64,000 bases of DNA, from assembly GCA_903896925.1 (NCBI GenBank), contig CAITZM010000116.1:1-64000 (forward strand), written 5' to 3'. The stretch is from an uncultured Lentisphaerota bacterium (GTDB lineage Bacteria; Verrucomicrobiota; Kiritimatiellia; CAIQIC01). The notes beneath the pieces are model-generated. The model searched no databases, was not told the origin of the DNA, and worked only from the letters and a program-made list of their open reading frames with translations. Positions 7,465 to 16,343 of this stretch are shown in pieces; positions within the stretch are counted from its first letter, which is position 1; each line of letters begins with the position of its first letter. Position numbers and translations under genes: made by a program.

Positions 7465-7665
7465 ATGAAAATACTGATGGCTTTCGGCTTCCTGAGCCTG
7501 CTGGGCTTGCTGACCGCACTCGCCGGGCTGGGCCTGTGGAAGGCCCTCGTGCTGGCCGTGGAAACCCAAGGCGAGCTGGCGGTGCGCGCCCTGTTCTATG
7601 CCACCTTCTTCGTGGCCAGCGGGGTCTTTACGATCGTGTCGTGCCGCCAAAGCCGAGGTCAGTGA
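7465..7665 (+). CDS. Small two-helix membrane protein
   Basis: 66 aa, start MKILMAFGFLSLLGLL. Two hydrophobic helices at about residues 3-32 and 44-60 with a short acidic linker (ETQGE). GAGGAA overlaps the preceding stop codon, indicating coupled translation. Last gene of the four-gene cluster; the repeat field begins directly after it. Size and topology fit a small inner-membrane protein such as a holin-like or toxin-like peptide, but there is no specific evidence for either. Confidence 0.55.
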   Translation: MKILMAFGFLSLLGLLTALAGLGLWKALVLAVETQGELAVRALFYATFFVASGVFTIVSCRQSRGQ

Positions 7666-8082
7666 TACCGAGGGGGCACAGGGGAGGTGGGCCATGACGG
7701 CCCGTCCGCGGCACCACCGAGCGGTGAAGAAGATTGACCGCGGAACAGAAGGAAACGAAGAAGCAAAGCATCCACAGATTCCACAGATAACACAGATTTC
7801 CGGAGGGGGGATGAGGGAATCAGGAAGGCAGGAACGAGAAGAAGAAAATCAACCGCCAAGACGCCAAGGACACCAAGTTAAAGCAGCGGAGAAAAGGATG
7901 TCAGCGACAGACTTCGACTCCGATCCTTGACGACAGAGCGCTACTGGCATCCGCGGCTTCGTTTATCTTGGCGATCTTGGCGCCTTGGCGGTGAAAAGAA
8001 AAGGCATCCGCCCTTCGACAAGGCTCAGGGCAGGCGGGGCTCAACACAGGCAGGGCAGGCACGATACAAAGGCGGAACAACC
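7666..8082. repeat. Dispersed-repeat field
   Basis: Holds one copy each of four short families that recur through the window: CCACAGATTCCACAGAT, CAACCGCCAAGACGCCAAGG, CTTGGCGCCTTGGCGGTGAA, and CCCTTCGACAAGGCTCAGGG. No gene seen. Confidence 0.75.
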
Positions 8083-8844
8083 ATGATTCTTCATATTCCA
8101 CATTCATCCCAAACCATTCCACAGGATTTGAGAGACCAACTCGTCCTTGCCGATGACGAACTGCGCACAGAACTGCGGCTGATGACCGATGCGTTCACCG
8201 ACGAGCTGTTTGGCCTGCCGGGAACGACCATGGTCCGGCTGCCCATTTCCCGGCTGCTGGTGGATGTCGAGCGGTTTCCGGACGACGCCCAAGAGCCCAT
8301 GAGCCAGGTCGGGATGGGCATGACCTACACCGCCACCGCCGACGGGAAAATGCTGCGGCGCACGCTCCAAGCCGCCGAGAAACAGGCGCTGGTGACCCGG
8401 TACTATGAGCCTCATCACCAACTGCTATGCGCTAAAGTCCGGGAAGAACTGGAACAGCAGGGTCGGGCGCTGATTATTGATTGCCACAGTTTTCCGAGCC
8501 AACCCCTGCCGTTCGAGCAGGACCAGGCCGTGCCGCGGCCCGCGTTCTGCATCGGCATAGACTCGTTTCACACGCCGGAGTCGCTGGCCTGCCTGACCGC
8601 GCGGTTCATCGGGGAAATGGGTTTCAGCGTCGGCATCAACCGCCCCTACGCGGGCGCCTTGGTGCCCATGGCCTATTATAGGAAAGAGCGCCGCGTGACA
8701 TCCATCATGATCGAGATAAACCGCAGCCTGTACATGGACGAGTCGAACGGCAAGAAGGCCGGCGGCTTCGAGCGCACCCAAGCGCACGTACAAGGACTGC
8801 TGAACACGATAAGAGCTGGCCACCAACAGGCGCTCAAGCTTTGA
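8083..8844 (+). CDS. N-formylglutamate amidohydrolase family protein
   Basis: 253 aa, start MILHIPHSSQTIPQ. The family's opening HIPHSS motif, the DVERFPDD motif near residue 64, LIIDCHSFPS around 128, and the C-terminal MIEINRSLYM are all present. Members hydrolyse N-formyl amino acids such as N-formyl-L-glutamate, usually as the last step of histidine degradation; no hut genes are nearby, so the substrate is open. Flanked by repeat fields on both sides, so it appears monocistronic. Confidence 0.88.
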   Translation: MILHIPHSSQTIPQDLRDQLVLADDELRTELRLMTDAFTDELFGLPGTTMVRLPISRLLVDVERFPDDAQEPMSQVGMGMTYTATADGKMLRRTLQAAEKQALVTRYYEPHHQLLCAKVREELEQQGRALIIDCHSFPSQPLPFEQDQAVPRPAFCIGIDSFHTPESLACLTARFIGEMGFSVGINRPYAGALVPMAYYRKERRVTSIMIEINRSLYMDESNGKKAGGFERTQAHVQGLLNTIRAGHQQALKL

Positions 8845-9674
8845 ACAGCTGAAGTAAACCGACCAGGCCCCGGCGCGGCCAGAGCCATAGCACGGCGGCC
8901 GCACACCCGGCCGGAGCGCGGCCGGCAAGCTGCCCCACCCTGACGACCGCACGCATACTTCCTGAGAAAACAGCGAAGAGCGATTCCGGCTGACGTTGCC
9001 GCGCGCGGCCCTGCGGGAGAAGACCAAAGAGCTGACTGTGCTGCGCGCGTCTACGCAGGGAAGAGAAGCAGGCTGACTACGCGGAACGAAAAGCCAAGCA
9101 GGCGCGAAGAGCAGGAGCACCCCACAAGAACCCCTGCCTGGGGGGACAAGCGAAATCCGAAGGCGCAAAGAAGGAAGAGAAAATTAGCCACGGATGAACA
9201 CGGATGGCACAGGGAAAACATTAACGCAAAGGCGCCAAGTCAGGCGCCAATCGACTGAGCTCAGGGCAGGGAAGACGCAAAGGAAGAGCAGAGTCAACGC
9301 AAAGACGCGAAGCAAAAGCACAAGGCGCAAAGGCGGATGAAGCTGGGGCCGGAGGCAGAGGAAAACAGAGGCAAGAGCAACAGAGAACCAACCGCCAAGG
9401 CTTGCCAGCCTCAGGCTGGCGCCAAGGACACCAAGCCGGAGCAGAGCAGAGGAGCATCCACAGATTACACGGATGACACAGATTCCGGAGGGCGGAGGAG
9501 AACAGGAGCAAAGCTGCAGCAAGGAAACCACCAAGACGCCATGGTCGCTAAGGGCAAGGCACGGAGCATACGGATGACGCAAATCCATCGTTCTCGTCCG
9601 GGATCGACGGTCACGGAAATTTCGAGGACGAGGACGATGGACGAGCACGAGGACGAACAGGCAGCGTGCAGGAC
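8845..9674. repeat. Dispersed-repeat field
   Basis: First part (8985-9090) has three degenerate units of the CTGACTTTGCTGCGCGCG family also found at 13.6 and 15 kb. Later parts repeat CACGGATGAACACGGATGGC, TTAACGCAAAGGCGC and CCGCCAAGGC phrases. Minus-strand ORFs here are low-complexity shadows. No gene seen. Confidence 0.75.
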
Positions 9675-11828
9675 CTACGGTTTCGGGTAGGACACGCGGA
9701 GGACGAGGTCATGGCAGGACTGGCTGTCGGCACACGCGCGGACGGAGGCCCAGTAGGCGGCGCCGACGCCGGTGCTGTCGGACGCGCCGAAGGCGAGCTG
9801 GTTGAGGTTCGCGGTGACGGGCTTGCTGTACGCGCCCGGCGCGTCGAGGCGCAGGATGCCATCGACATAGACCTTCACATCCTTGCCCTGCGTGGCGATG
9901 CGGTAGACATGGAAGTTGTCGGTGGTGTCCAGCGCATAGCGGATGGTCTTGCGGCTCCACAGCTCGATGCGGTCGGGCCACAGCTCGAGCCGCTCCTGCG
10001 CGACACCGTTGCAGATGATGAGGCGGCTCAGGCCGGAGACGACCTTGACGCGGGCCTCGACCACCGAGGTCCCGGCCGGGTCGGCGCCCCACGGCTGGCG
10101 ATAGTAGCGGTAGTCGCCGACGGCGGTGCCGCGGTCGGCGATGAGCAGCGCGCCCCCGTCCAACCGCTCTTCGATGTTGGTGGAGCCCTTGTCGCTCAGC
10201 CACGGCTTGGCGGGCAACTTGCCGGCAGCATAGGCGATCGTCCAGGGCGCGTCGACGCCGGCCGGCGGCGGGAGGAGGGCGAGTTCGATGGCGTTGGCGC
10301 CCTTCCGGATCCACGCGGGGTTGACGGGGAGATCGAGCCAGCCCTTGGCCCAGATGCCGCCGCCGAGTTCGTGGCCGTTGAGTGTCACGCGCGCCAGGCG
10401 GGCGTCGTGCAGGCCGGGCAGTTGCGCGTGCAGGGTGAGCTGGGCCTTGGTCGCCGGGTCAAACGTTTCGCCGACCGCGAGATCGAGCGCCAGCGACCGG
10501 CCGGCCGTGATGGTCCTGGGATGATCCGGGGTGAGGATGGGCAGAGTGTTATAGGCCGCGCCGCCCGCGAGCCACATGTCGGGCCGGCCATCGCGCACGG
10601 TGACGAAGTAGAGCTTGTCCAGGGCCCGCAGCGCCTGCGGGTCGCCGACGTCCTTGAAGACGGGCGCGTGCGGGCCGAACACGTCGAACAGGTTGAAGAG
10701 GTGGATACCGTCGGCGCCGGCCGCCCAGGCGACCAGCGCCTGGCCGCGGTAGCTCTCGACCGAGCTGCGCCGGAAGCGGCCTTCCCCTTTCACGCGCGAA
10801 TCGCTCAGGCACGGATAGACGGGCACGCCGTATTTGTGGCCGAGCGCGACGCTGGTTTCCCACGGGTTGAGCCGGAAGTAACAGGTGGTCACGAGCAGGT
10901 CGAGCAGTCCGTCCTGGAGCCAGCGCTCGAGGTCTAGGCCGAGGTCGCGGTTGAAGGGCACCGAGTCGGTCGCGCGCAGCATCACGAGGATCGGGCGGCC
11001 GCGCTGCAGGCCGACCTCCTCGGTCATGGCGCGCACGCGGCGGAGCAGGTCGGTCATCAGATCGCGCTCGGCCTGGGTCGCCTTGCCGCCCTGGGCGGTG
11101 CTCTTGAAGAAGCACAGGTGCCGGAAGAAATCCAGCTCCACGCCGTCGACGTCGTAGTTGCGGCAGACCTCCTCGATGTAGCGGAAGGCGAGGTCGCGGA
11201 TCTCCGGGCGGGCGTAATCCACCGAGCTCCAGCGGCCGAACGGGGTCCGTTTGACGGACTCGCCCACGAGCCAGTCGGGGTGGTCCTGCTTGAGCGGCGG
11301 GTAGAGCAGGTGCGGCTTGCCCGGGCGCTGGTCCGCGTCGTGGGTGTCGTTCATCCGCATGGACCAGAAACATTCCATTTTATTGGTGTGGGCAAACCCG
11401 AGCACGGCCTGCAGGCAGTCGGCGCCCTGATCGATCAGGTCCTGGGCGATGTTGCGCATGGCGGGCTGGAGCCCGTAGTCGCCGGGCCGGCGGGTCAGCA
11501 CCGCCCCGACCTTGGTGCGGTGCGTGAAGAAGCCGAACCCGGAGCTGATCGAGCAGTAGGCGAGCGCGTCGACCTGGGTGCCGGCGAGGGGCGTCGTGCG
11601 GCGGGCGAGGAATTTTTCGACGGTGACCGGCTCGTCCTTGGGCCAGTAGAGGACGTCGCAGCCATCGTTGTTGAAGATGACCCGGCGCGGCTGGTGGGCG
11701 AGCTGCGCGCGTGCCGCGCGGAGCTGGAGCAGCGCGGCGTCGGACGGCGCGGCTCGCAGCGGCGCGGCGGCGCAGGCGGCCAGCAGCAGGACCGGCCACA
11801 GTTTCGACGGCAGGCGCGAGAGGTTCAT
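9675..11828 (-). CDS. Secreted GHL10-like glycoside hydrolase family protein with C-terminal beta-sandwich
   Basis: 717 aa with a signal peptide ending near APLRAAP. Residues ~45-390 look like a TIM barrel of the family-10-like hydrolase group: DYARPEIRDLAFRYIEEVCRNYDVDGVELDFFRH carries the acidic active-site strand, and a later GADGIHLFNLFD strand closes the barrel. A middle beta domain follows, and residues ~560-717 resemble a LamG/concanavalin-like sandwich (DVKVYVDGILRLD). Substrate unknown. Preceded and followed by repeats, so probably expressed alone. Confidence 0.75.
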   Translation of the reverse strand: MNLSRLPSKLWPVLLLAACAAAPLRAAPSDAALLQLRAARAQLAHQPRRVIFNNDGCDVLYWPKDEPVTVEKFLARRTTPLAGTQVDALAYCSISSGFGFFTHRTKVGAVLTRRPGDYGLQPAMRNIAQDLIDQGADCLQAVLGFAHTNKMECFWSMRMNDTHDADQRPGKPHLLYPPLKQDHPDWLVGESVKRTPFGRWSSVDYARPEIRDLAFRYIEEVCRNYDVDGVELDFFRHLCFFKSTAQGGKATQAERDLMTDLLRRVRAMTEEVGLQRGRPILVMLRATDSVPFNRDLGLDLERWLQDGLLDLLVTTCYFRLNPWETSVALGHKYGVPVYPCLSDSRVKGEGRFRRSSVESYRGQALVAWAAGADGIHLFNLFDVFGPHAPVFKDVGDPQALRALDKLYFVTVRDGRPDMWLAGGAAYNTLPILTPDHPRTITAGRSLALDLAVGETFDPATKAQLTLHAQLPGLHDARLARVTLNGHELGGGIWAKGWLDLPVNPAWIRKGANAIELALLPPPAGVDAPWTIAYAAGKLPAKPWLSDKGSTNIEERLDGGALLIADRGTAVGDYRYYRQPWGADPAGTSVVEARVKVVSGLSRLIICNGVAQERLELWPDRIELWSRKTIRYALDTTDNFHVYRIATQGKDVKVYVDGILRLDAPGAYSKPVTANLNQLAFGASDSTGVGAAYWASVRACADSQSCHDLVLRVSYPKP

Positions 11829-12070
11829 GATTCTCTTTCCCGGCGCAGGCCACCGCGCATCCGTGCGGCGGCCGTGCCGTGGCGTGAGAAAGACATACTA
11901 CCGCAAGCCGGGGGCGGAAGGCACGCGCGGAGTAGAGGGCACGAAGGAGAGCGGAAAAGAAAGGGTATCCACAGATTTCACAGATGACACAGATTTCCGG
12001 AGGAGGAAGCAGGAGAGGCGGCCGCGGAGGTGAATGGCCGCGAAGGAACGCACAGAGCGCAGAGCAGAGA

Positions 12071-12193
12071 TTAACGCAAAGTTGGAAACCCTTCCTTGGG
12101 GAGGGACGCGAAGCAAAAGCACCCTTCGACAAAGCTCAGGGCAGGCCCTTCGACAGGCTTGGTTCGGCGGGGCTCACCACAGGCAGGGCAGGC
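12071..12193. repeat. Long direct repeat, copy 1
   Basis: About 123 bp from TTAACGCAAAGTTGGAAACC to GGCAGGGCAGG, nearly identical to 12370-12492. It contains two different CCCTTCGACA-type elements in tandem. Confidence 0.8.
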
Positions 12194-12369
12194 AGGCCGA
12201 GGAGGAAGCACAGATGACACAGATTTTCCGGAGGGGGAATAAGGAAAGCAGGTAGGAAGGAACGGCGAAGAAGAGTATCAACCGCCAAGGCGCCAAGGAC
12301 GCCAAGCTGAAGCGGAGGAAAGGGCCTCTCCACAGATTTCACAGATGACACAGATTTCCGGAGAAGAGG

Positions 12370-12492
12370 TTAACGCAAAGTTGGAAACCCTTCCCTGGGG
12401 AGGGACGCGAAGCAAAAGCACCCTTCGACAAAGCTCAGGGCAGGCCCTTCGACAGGCTTGGTTCGGCGTGGCTCACCACAGGCAGGGCAGGC
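12370..12492. repeat. Long direct repeat, copy 2
   Basis: Second copy, offset by 299 bp from the first, with two visible single-base differences (CTTCCC for CTTCCT, GGCGTGG for GGCGGGG). Confidence 0.8.
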
Positions 12493-12994
12493 GGCGGAGA
12501 AAAAACACGGATGGCACAGATTCCGGAGGAGGAATGAGGAAAGCAGGAAGGCAGGAACGGCGAAGAAGAGTATCAACCGCAAAGGCACCAAGGACGCCAA
12601 GCTAAAGATAGGGAAAGGAAGAAGGCAGATGGATAGCAGCGACGGACTTTCGACCGCCGAACCTTGACAGCCTGAGGGCTGAAGGCATCCCCCGGCTTAG
12701 TTTTCCTTGGCGGCCTTGGCGTCTTGGCGGTGAACGGCTTTTCCCTCTTTGCGCCTTCCCTGCCCTGAGCTTGTCGAAGGGGGCTTACCTTTGCGACTTT
12801 GCGTTAAAAAAATGAAACCACGGATTACACTGGGCACACCGAGGCCGGAAGCGAGCATGCCGCGGCAGGCTGCCATTATTCTGTGTCGCCATTATTCTGC
12901 TGCGAGTGGGTCGGGATAGCTGTATAAAGAGTGATCGGCTGCGGGGGCACGAATGGGGGCTGCGCAGCACCGGGGAAAACGACAGGAGCCTGGC

Positions 12995-13624
12995 ATGCGT
13001 ATTTTGATTGCCGAAGACGACGCGACCTCCCGCCTGCTGTTGACGAACATCCTGCAGGGCTGGGGCTATGACGTGACCGCCGTGGTGGATGGGTCCGCGG
13101 CGCTCGCCAGCCTGCAACAGGCCGATGCGCCCAAGCTGGTCGTCCTGGACTGGATGATGCCCGGACTCGAAGGCCCGGAGGTGTGCCGCCGCCTGCGCGC
13201 CACGCCGACCGCCACCCCACCCTACGTCATCCTGCTGACGGCCCAGGACGAAACGAAAAGCGTCGTGGAGGGGCTGGAAGCTGGCGCCAACGATTACATC
13301 AGCAAGCCGTTCAACCGGGCGGAGCTGCAGGCCCGGCTCGCCGTCGGCCGGCGGGTGCTCGAGTTGCAGGAGTCGTTGAGCCAGCGCGTGCGCGACCTGG
13401 AGGCGGCGCTGGCGCACATCAAAACCCTGCAGGGCATTCTCCCTATTTGCATGTACTGCCATAAAATCCGCAACGACCAGCAGAGCTGGGAGCGGCTCGA
13501 GGGCTATCTGAGCGAGCATGCTGAGGTGGAGTTCAGCCACAGCATCTGCCCCACGTGCCTGGTCAAACACTTTCCCGACCATGCCGCCGGGGTGGCCGAG
13601 GACATGCGCGGGCCGCCGCCCTGA
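12995..13624 (+). CDS. Response regulator with C-terminal Cys4 module
   Basis: 209 aa, start MRILIAEDDATS, preceded by CAGGAG. A complete receiver domain spans residues 1-120: acidic pocket E7/D8/D9, phospho-acceptor D52 in LDWMMP, T82, K104 in SKPF. A coiled-coil linker follows (LQESLSQRVRDLEAALAHIK). The C-terminal part has CMYC at 152-155 and CPTC at 185-188 around KIRNDQQSWERLEGYL, a likely zinc-binding module known from some PAS/GAF kinases and receivers of unknown output. No kinase is encoded nearby, so it is an orphan regulator. Confidence 0.88.
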   Translation: MRILIAEDDATSRLLLTNILQGWGYDVTAVVDGSAALASLQQADAPKLVVLDWMMPGLEGPEVCRRLRATPTATPPYVILLTAQDETKSVVEGLEAGANDYISKPFNRAELQARLAVGRRVLELQESLSQRVRDLEAALAHIKTLQGILPICMYCHKIRNDQQSWERLEGYLSEHAEVEFSHSICPTCLVKHFPDHAAGVAEDMRGPPP

Positions 13625-13639
13625 GCGGGGCGCGCAGGG

Positions 13640-13835
13640 TGGGTTCCGCTGACTTTGCTGGGCGGGTCTCTGCGGGCTCCGCTGACTTCGCTACGCGCGT
13701 CGACGCGGAGAAGCGATTCGGACTGACTTTGCGACGCGTGGCTAGGCGGAAATGAACGCCAGGCTGACTTTGCTGCACGCGTTGACGCGGAGAAGAGATT
13801 CAGGGTGACTTTGCGGCGCGCGTTGACGCGGAAAC
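13640..13835. repeat. Degenerate ~35-bp repeat array, left
   Basis: Five units beginning near 13650, 13681, 13720, 13765 and 13803, each a variant of GCTGACTTTGCTGCGCGCG followed by TYGACGCGG. Spacing is 32-45 bp and irregular. At 13740-13760 the array includes a near copy of the last codons of the neighbouring nuclease gene (GGCTAGGCGGAAATGAACGC versus 13858-13877). Confidence 0.75.
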
Positions 13836-13859
13836 CAAAGCGAAAAAGGCGGCGCGGGG

Positions 13860-14756
13860 CTAGGCGGGATGAAAGCCGAACAGGCGCAACTTGGCGGTCA
13901 GGAGACCGTCCAGAGCCGACAGGTCTTGCGGATAGACCGAAAGCAGCCGCTTGCCTTCCTGTTGATAAAGCAGCTGCTTTTTGTACATGCTCATCTTGTA
14001 CTGGGGCGTGTCCAGACCCCAATACTCGATGTACACGTCCAGTTCGGGCAAATAGAAGTCGGGCCGTATCTGGAACTCGGCGATGATCCTGAACTTGGCG
14101 TCGTAGCGATAGGCCAGTCCGTGGGCCGTGAGCCAGTCGGCGATGCGGCGCTCGCCCTCGGACTGCACAACCGTGCCGTCTTGCGCGGCGATCGTCTTGT
14201 TGAGCTCCACCTGCACTTCGAAATTACGCCGTTCCAGAAAGACCTCGTCGAAACACCGGTCGCAGAAAACGCGCTGAAAGGCCTGGTTCGAGCGGGCGTA
14301 CTCGTCTGCCGTGACCCGCGCTTGGCAGCGCTGGCAGGCCTGTTCGGCGGCCGACGCGGCGATGCGCACCGCTGTTTCTATGCAGGTTGCCGCCACACCG
14401 GCATCGCGCCGGATGTAGTCTTTTTCGGACAGGTTGGCGGCCATGTCGCGCAAGTCGTGCAAGCAGCCTTCAGCGGCGACGCCGTAGGCTTTCAGGGCCT
14501 TGATCGCATATTGCCGGGTCTGCGGGTGCGGATCGCAGCGCGACACGGGCGCGAGTGCCGCCACGGCCGCGGCTTGGTCCACCCCCAGCCAGGCGAGCTT
14601 ACCCAGGGCGGAGGCGGCCAAGCGGCGCGCGTTCGCAGACGACGAACGCAGCAACTCCAACAGTTCGCCGAACGCGGCCACCTCGCCTTCGCGCCCGATG
14701 GCCACCGCGCGGTCGGAAAGCCGCTGCTCAAGCTGACGGTCCATCGGGTTTTTCAT
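13860..14756 (-). CDS. HEAT-like / zinc-finger / PD-(D/E)XK nuclease-like protein
   Basis: 298 aa, start MKNPMDRQLEQ on a GGGAGGA site 5 bp upstream. Residues ~20-135 are helical repeats resembling HEAT (ANARRLAASALGKLAW, PQTRQYAIKALKAYG). CQRC (141-144) and CDRC (165-168) make a Cys4 zinc site. Residues ~195-298 look like a PD-(D/E)XK nuclease fold: SEGE (E200), RPDFYLPELDVYIEYW (D233, E244) and lysines 259-260, the pattern seen in nuclease tails of some UvrD-type helicases and Vsr-like enzymes. No helicase is attached. Flanked on both sides by arrays of the same repeat. Fold assignments are by eye. Confidence 0.7.
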   Translation of the reverse strand: MKNPMDRQLEQRLSDRAVAIGREGEVAAFGELLELLRSSSANARRLAASALGKLAWLGVDQAAAVAALAPVSRCDPHPQTRQYAIKALKAYGVAAEGCLHDLRDMAANLSEKDYIRRDAGVAATCIETAVRIAASAAEQACQRCQARVTADEYARSNQAFQRVFCDRCFDEVFLERRNFEVQVELNKTIAAQDGTVVQSEGERRIADWLTAHGLAYRYDAKFRIIAEFQIRPDFYLPELDVYIEYWGLDTPQYKMSMYKKQLLYQQEGKRLLSVYPQDLSALDGLLTAKLRLFGFHPA

Positions 14757-14930
14757 CGCGGTCCTCCCGTGCCACGCGGACGCACGCCAGCAAAGTCAGC
14801 GGTGCGCCCAGGAAGCAGGCCTGGGTCAGGGCTGGCCGGAGCAGCGTCTTCATGGTGATGGAACTATGCGCCCGGCCCGGCAGGGTGTCAACAGCACCTC
14901 GCAGGGAGGTGCAGAGCTGCATTTCCCGCT
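14757..14930. other. Intergenic upstream of nuclease gene
   Basis: Carries one inverted unit of the array repeat (CCAGCAAAGTCAGCGG, 14788-14803). A 41-codon minus-strand frame (MKTLLRPALTQACF) runs into the nuclease start but has no ribosome site; I do not call it. Confidence 0.4.
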
Positions 14931-15275
14931 GACTTTGCTGCGCGAGGAGACATGGGTTCCGCTGACTTCGCTACGCTCGTCGACGCTGGAAAGGGATGCG
15001 GGCTGACTTTGCTGCGCGTGCCGACGCGGGCTCTGCTGACTTTTCTGCGCGCGCAGATGCGGGCTCCGCTGACTTGCTGCGCGTGGAAACACGGATCCCG
15101 CTGACTTTGCTACGCGCGTCGACGCTGAAAGGGATGCGGGCTGACTCTGTTGCGCACGCCGAAGCGGGTTTCACGGACTTTGCCGGGCGTGGAGGCAGGG
15201 GTTCCGCTGACTTTGCTCCGCGCGTCGAAGCGGGAAGGGGATGTTGGCTGACTTTGCTGCGCGCGCCGAAGCGGG
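14931..15275. repeat. Degenerate ~35-bp repeat array, right
   Basis: Ten units starting near 14931, 14960, 15001, 15033, 15066, 15100, 15139, 15172, 15206 and 15247, all in one orientation and matching the left array consensus GCTGACTTTGCTGCGCGCG + TCGACGCGG. Units differ from each other and there are no constant-length unique spacers, so this is not a CRISPR. The 127 bases that follow to 15402 hold no gene. Confidence 0.8.
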
Positions 15276-15402
15276 ATGGAAAAAAACGCAGGAAGGCCAG
15301 CACAACTGCGGAGCAAGGCTTGCGCCGCAGGCGTTGATTTGGCACCTTCGCACGCATGCACGCACTTCTTCAGGCCGTGGCCACGAACGCCATGAAAGCA
15401 AA

Positions 15403-16284
15403 ATGAAAGTCACCTTGTCGCACGCGCGGAACTGCCTCCGCCCCACCCACTCCACACCCATGACACCACCGCCTCAACCCGGTCCGCACAGGCGTCGATG
15501 CCGCACGGCCGCGACGCTGCTGGCCTGCTGCTGCGTCGCGGGCCTGGCGGTGTCCCGTGCCGCCGAGAAGGCGGACAAGCCCGTGAAGCTGATGGCCCGC
15601 TTCGGAGCGCTGCTGGGGAAGGTGGGGACGAGCAACAAAGACAAGGTCAACATCCTCTCGGGTCCTGTTCCGGTCCAGATGCTCAACGACAAATCGCCCG
15701 GCCAGGTCTGGCAGGCCGCCGTGGGCAACGTAAAGTTCAAGATCACGATCCAGGACGCGACCCGGCTGCGCATCGAGGACTGTCTCGAGCGCGTGCAACG
15801 GCTGCCGCCGGCCTACCGGGCTATTCTGCCCATCGTCTCCGAGGGCAACAAAGCCGGCATGGCCTGCTATACGAACCTCAACGGCGCCGCGGCCCACGGC
15901 TCGCAGGATTACCTGAACCTGGTGCCGACGGCGGGCGCGCAAGTGATCCTCCACGAGGCCGGGCACATTCTCGAGCAGCGCGTCACCTCAGCCCGGCCCG
16001 ACACCCTGGAGCGCTGGAAGAAGGCCATCGCCGAGGACAAGGTCTCCGTGTCGGACTATGGCGACCAGGTCGCGCACGAGGACCTCGCGGAGTTCTCGCT
16101 CGTCTATGCCGTGTGCCTCGAGGCCGGCGGCGCCCGTCTGGCCGAATTGCAGAGACTGTCTCCGCGGCGGTTTGCGCAATGGGCGGACATCCTGCGGACG
16201 GCCCCCACCCTGCCGCCGCCACCGAAAAAGGCCAAGGCCGCAGATCGCCCGCGCGGCAAGCCGGGCAGCAAGGCCGGGTCTTGA
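15403..16284 (+). CDS. Secreted putative zinc metallopeptidase (HExxH)
   Basis: 293 aa if started at MKVTLSHARN; an in-frame ATG at 15460 (MTPPPQPGPHRRR) would give a more classical signal peptide (RRR then TAATLLACCCVAGLAV) and may be the true start. The mature part carries HEAGHILEQ (HExxH, around residue 190) with AHEDLAEFSLVY some 35 residues later, which can supply the third zinc ligand as in gluzincin-like or lethal-factor-like folds. The C-terminus is Pro/Lys rich. It ends 60 bp before the heparinase-like gene on the same strand and may be co-transcribed. Substrate unknown. Confidence 0.65.
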   Translation: MKVTLSHARNCLRPTHSTPMTPPPQPGPHRRRCRTAATLLACCCVAGLAVSRAAEKADKPVKLMARFGALLGKVGTSNKDKVNILSGPVPVQMLNDKSPGQVWQAAVGNVKFKITIQDATRLRIEDCLERVQRLPPAYRAILPIVSEGNKAGMACYTNLNGAAAHGSQDYLNLVPTAGAQVILHEAGHILEQRVTSARPDTLERWKKAIAEDKVSVSDYGDQVAHEDLAEFSLVYAVCLEAGGARLAELQRLSPRRFAQWADILRTAPTLPPPPKKAKAADRPRGKPGSKAGS

Positions 16285-16343
16285 AGCGGGCCTCAACAGG
16301 CGGACGAAACTTTTGCACGAAACCCTGACTGGAGAAAAAGCAC

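Larger units (their letters stand above)
11829..12994. repeat. Dense dispersed-repeat field with a long direct repeat
   Basis: At least three copies of CACAGATGACACAGATTT, several CGCCAAGGACGCCAAGCT blocks and paired CCCTTCGACAAAGCTCAGGG elements. Two long direct copies are listed separately. The last ~90 bases hold the upstream region of the response-regulator gene (TATAAA near 12924). No gene seen. Confidence 0.75.

Noticed and set aside
4261-8082. Intact prophage or integrative element
   Set aside because: No integrase catalytic domain, structural genes, replication genes or far-side att site are visible; only a possible small island remains.
12785-13582. 265-codon minus-strand ORF
   Set aside because: Antisense to the receiver-domain gene, which has clear motifs and a ribosome site.
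14728-14853. Small minus-strand frame MKTLLRPALTQACF upstream of the nuclease gene
   Set aside because: No ribosome site, overlaps the nuclease start and is partly made of an inverted array repeat.
13640-15275. CRISPR array
   Set aside because: Units are degenerate, spacing is irregular (29-45 bp), there are no conserved direct repeats with unique spacers, and no cas genes are near.
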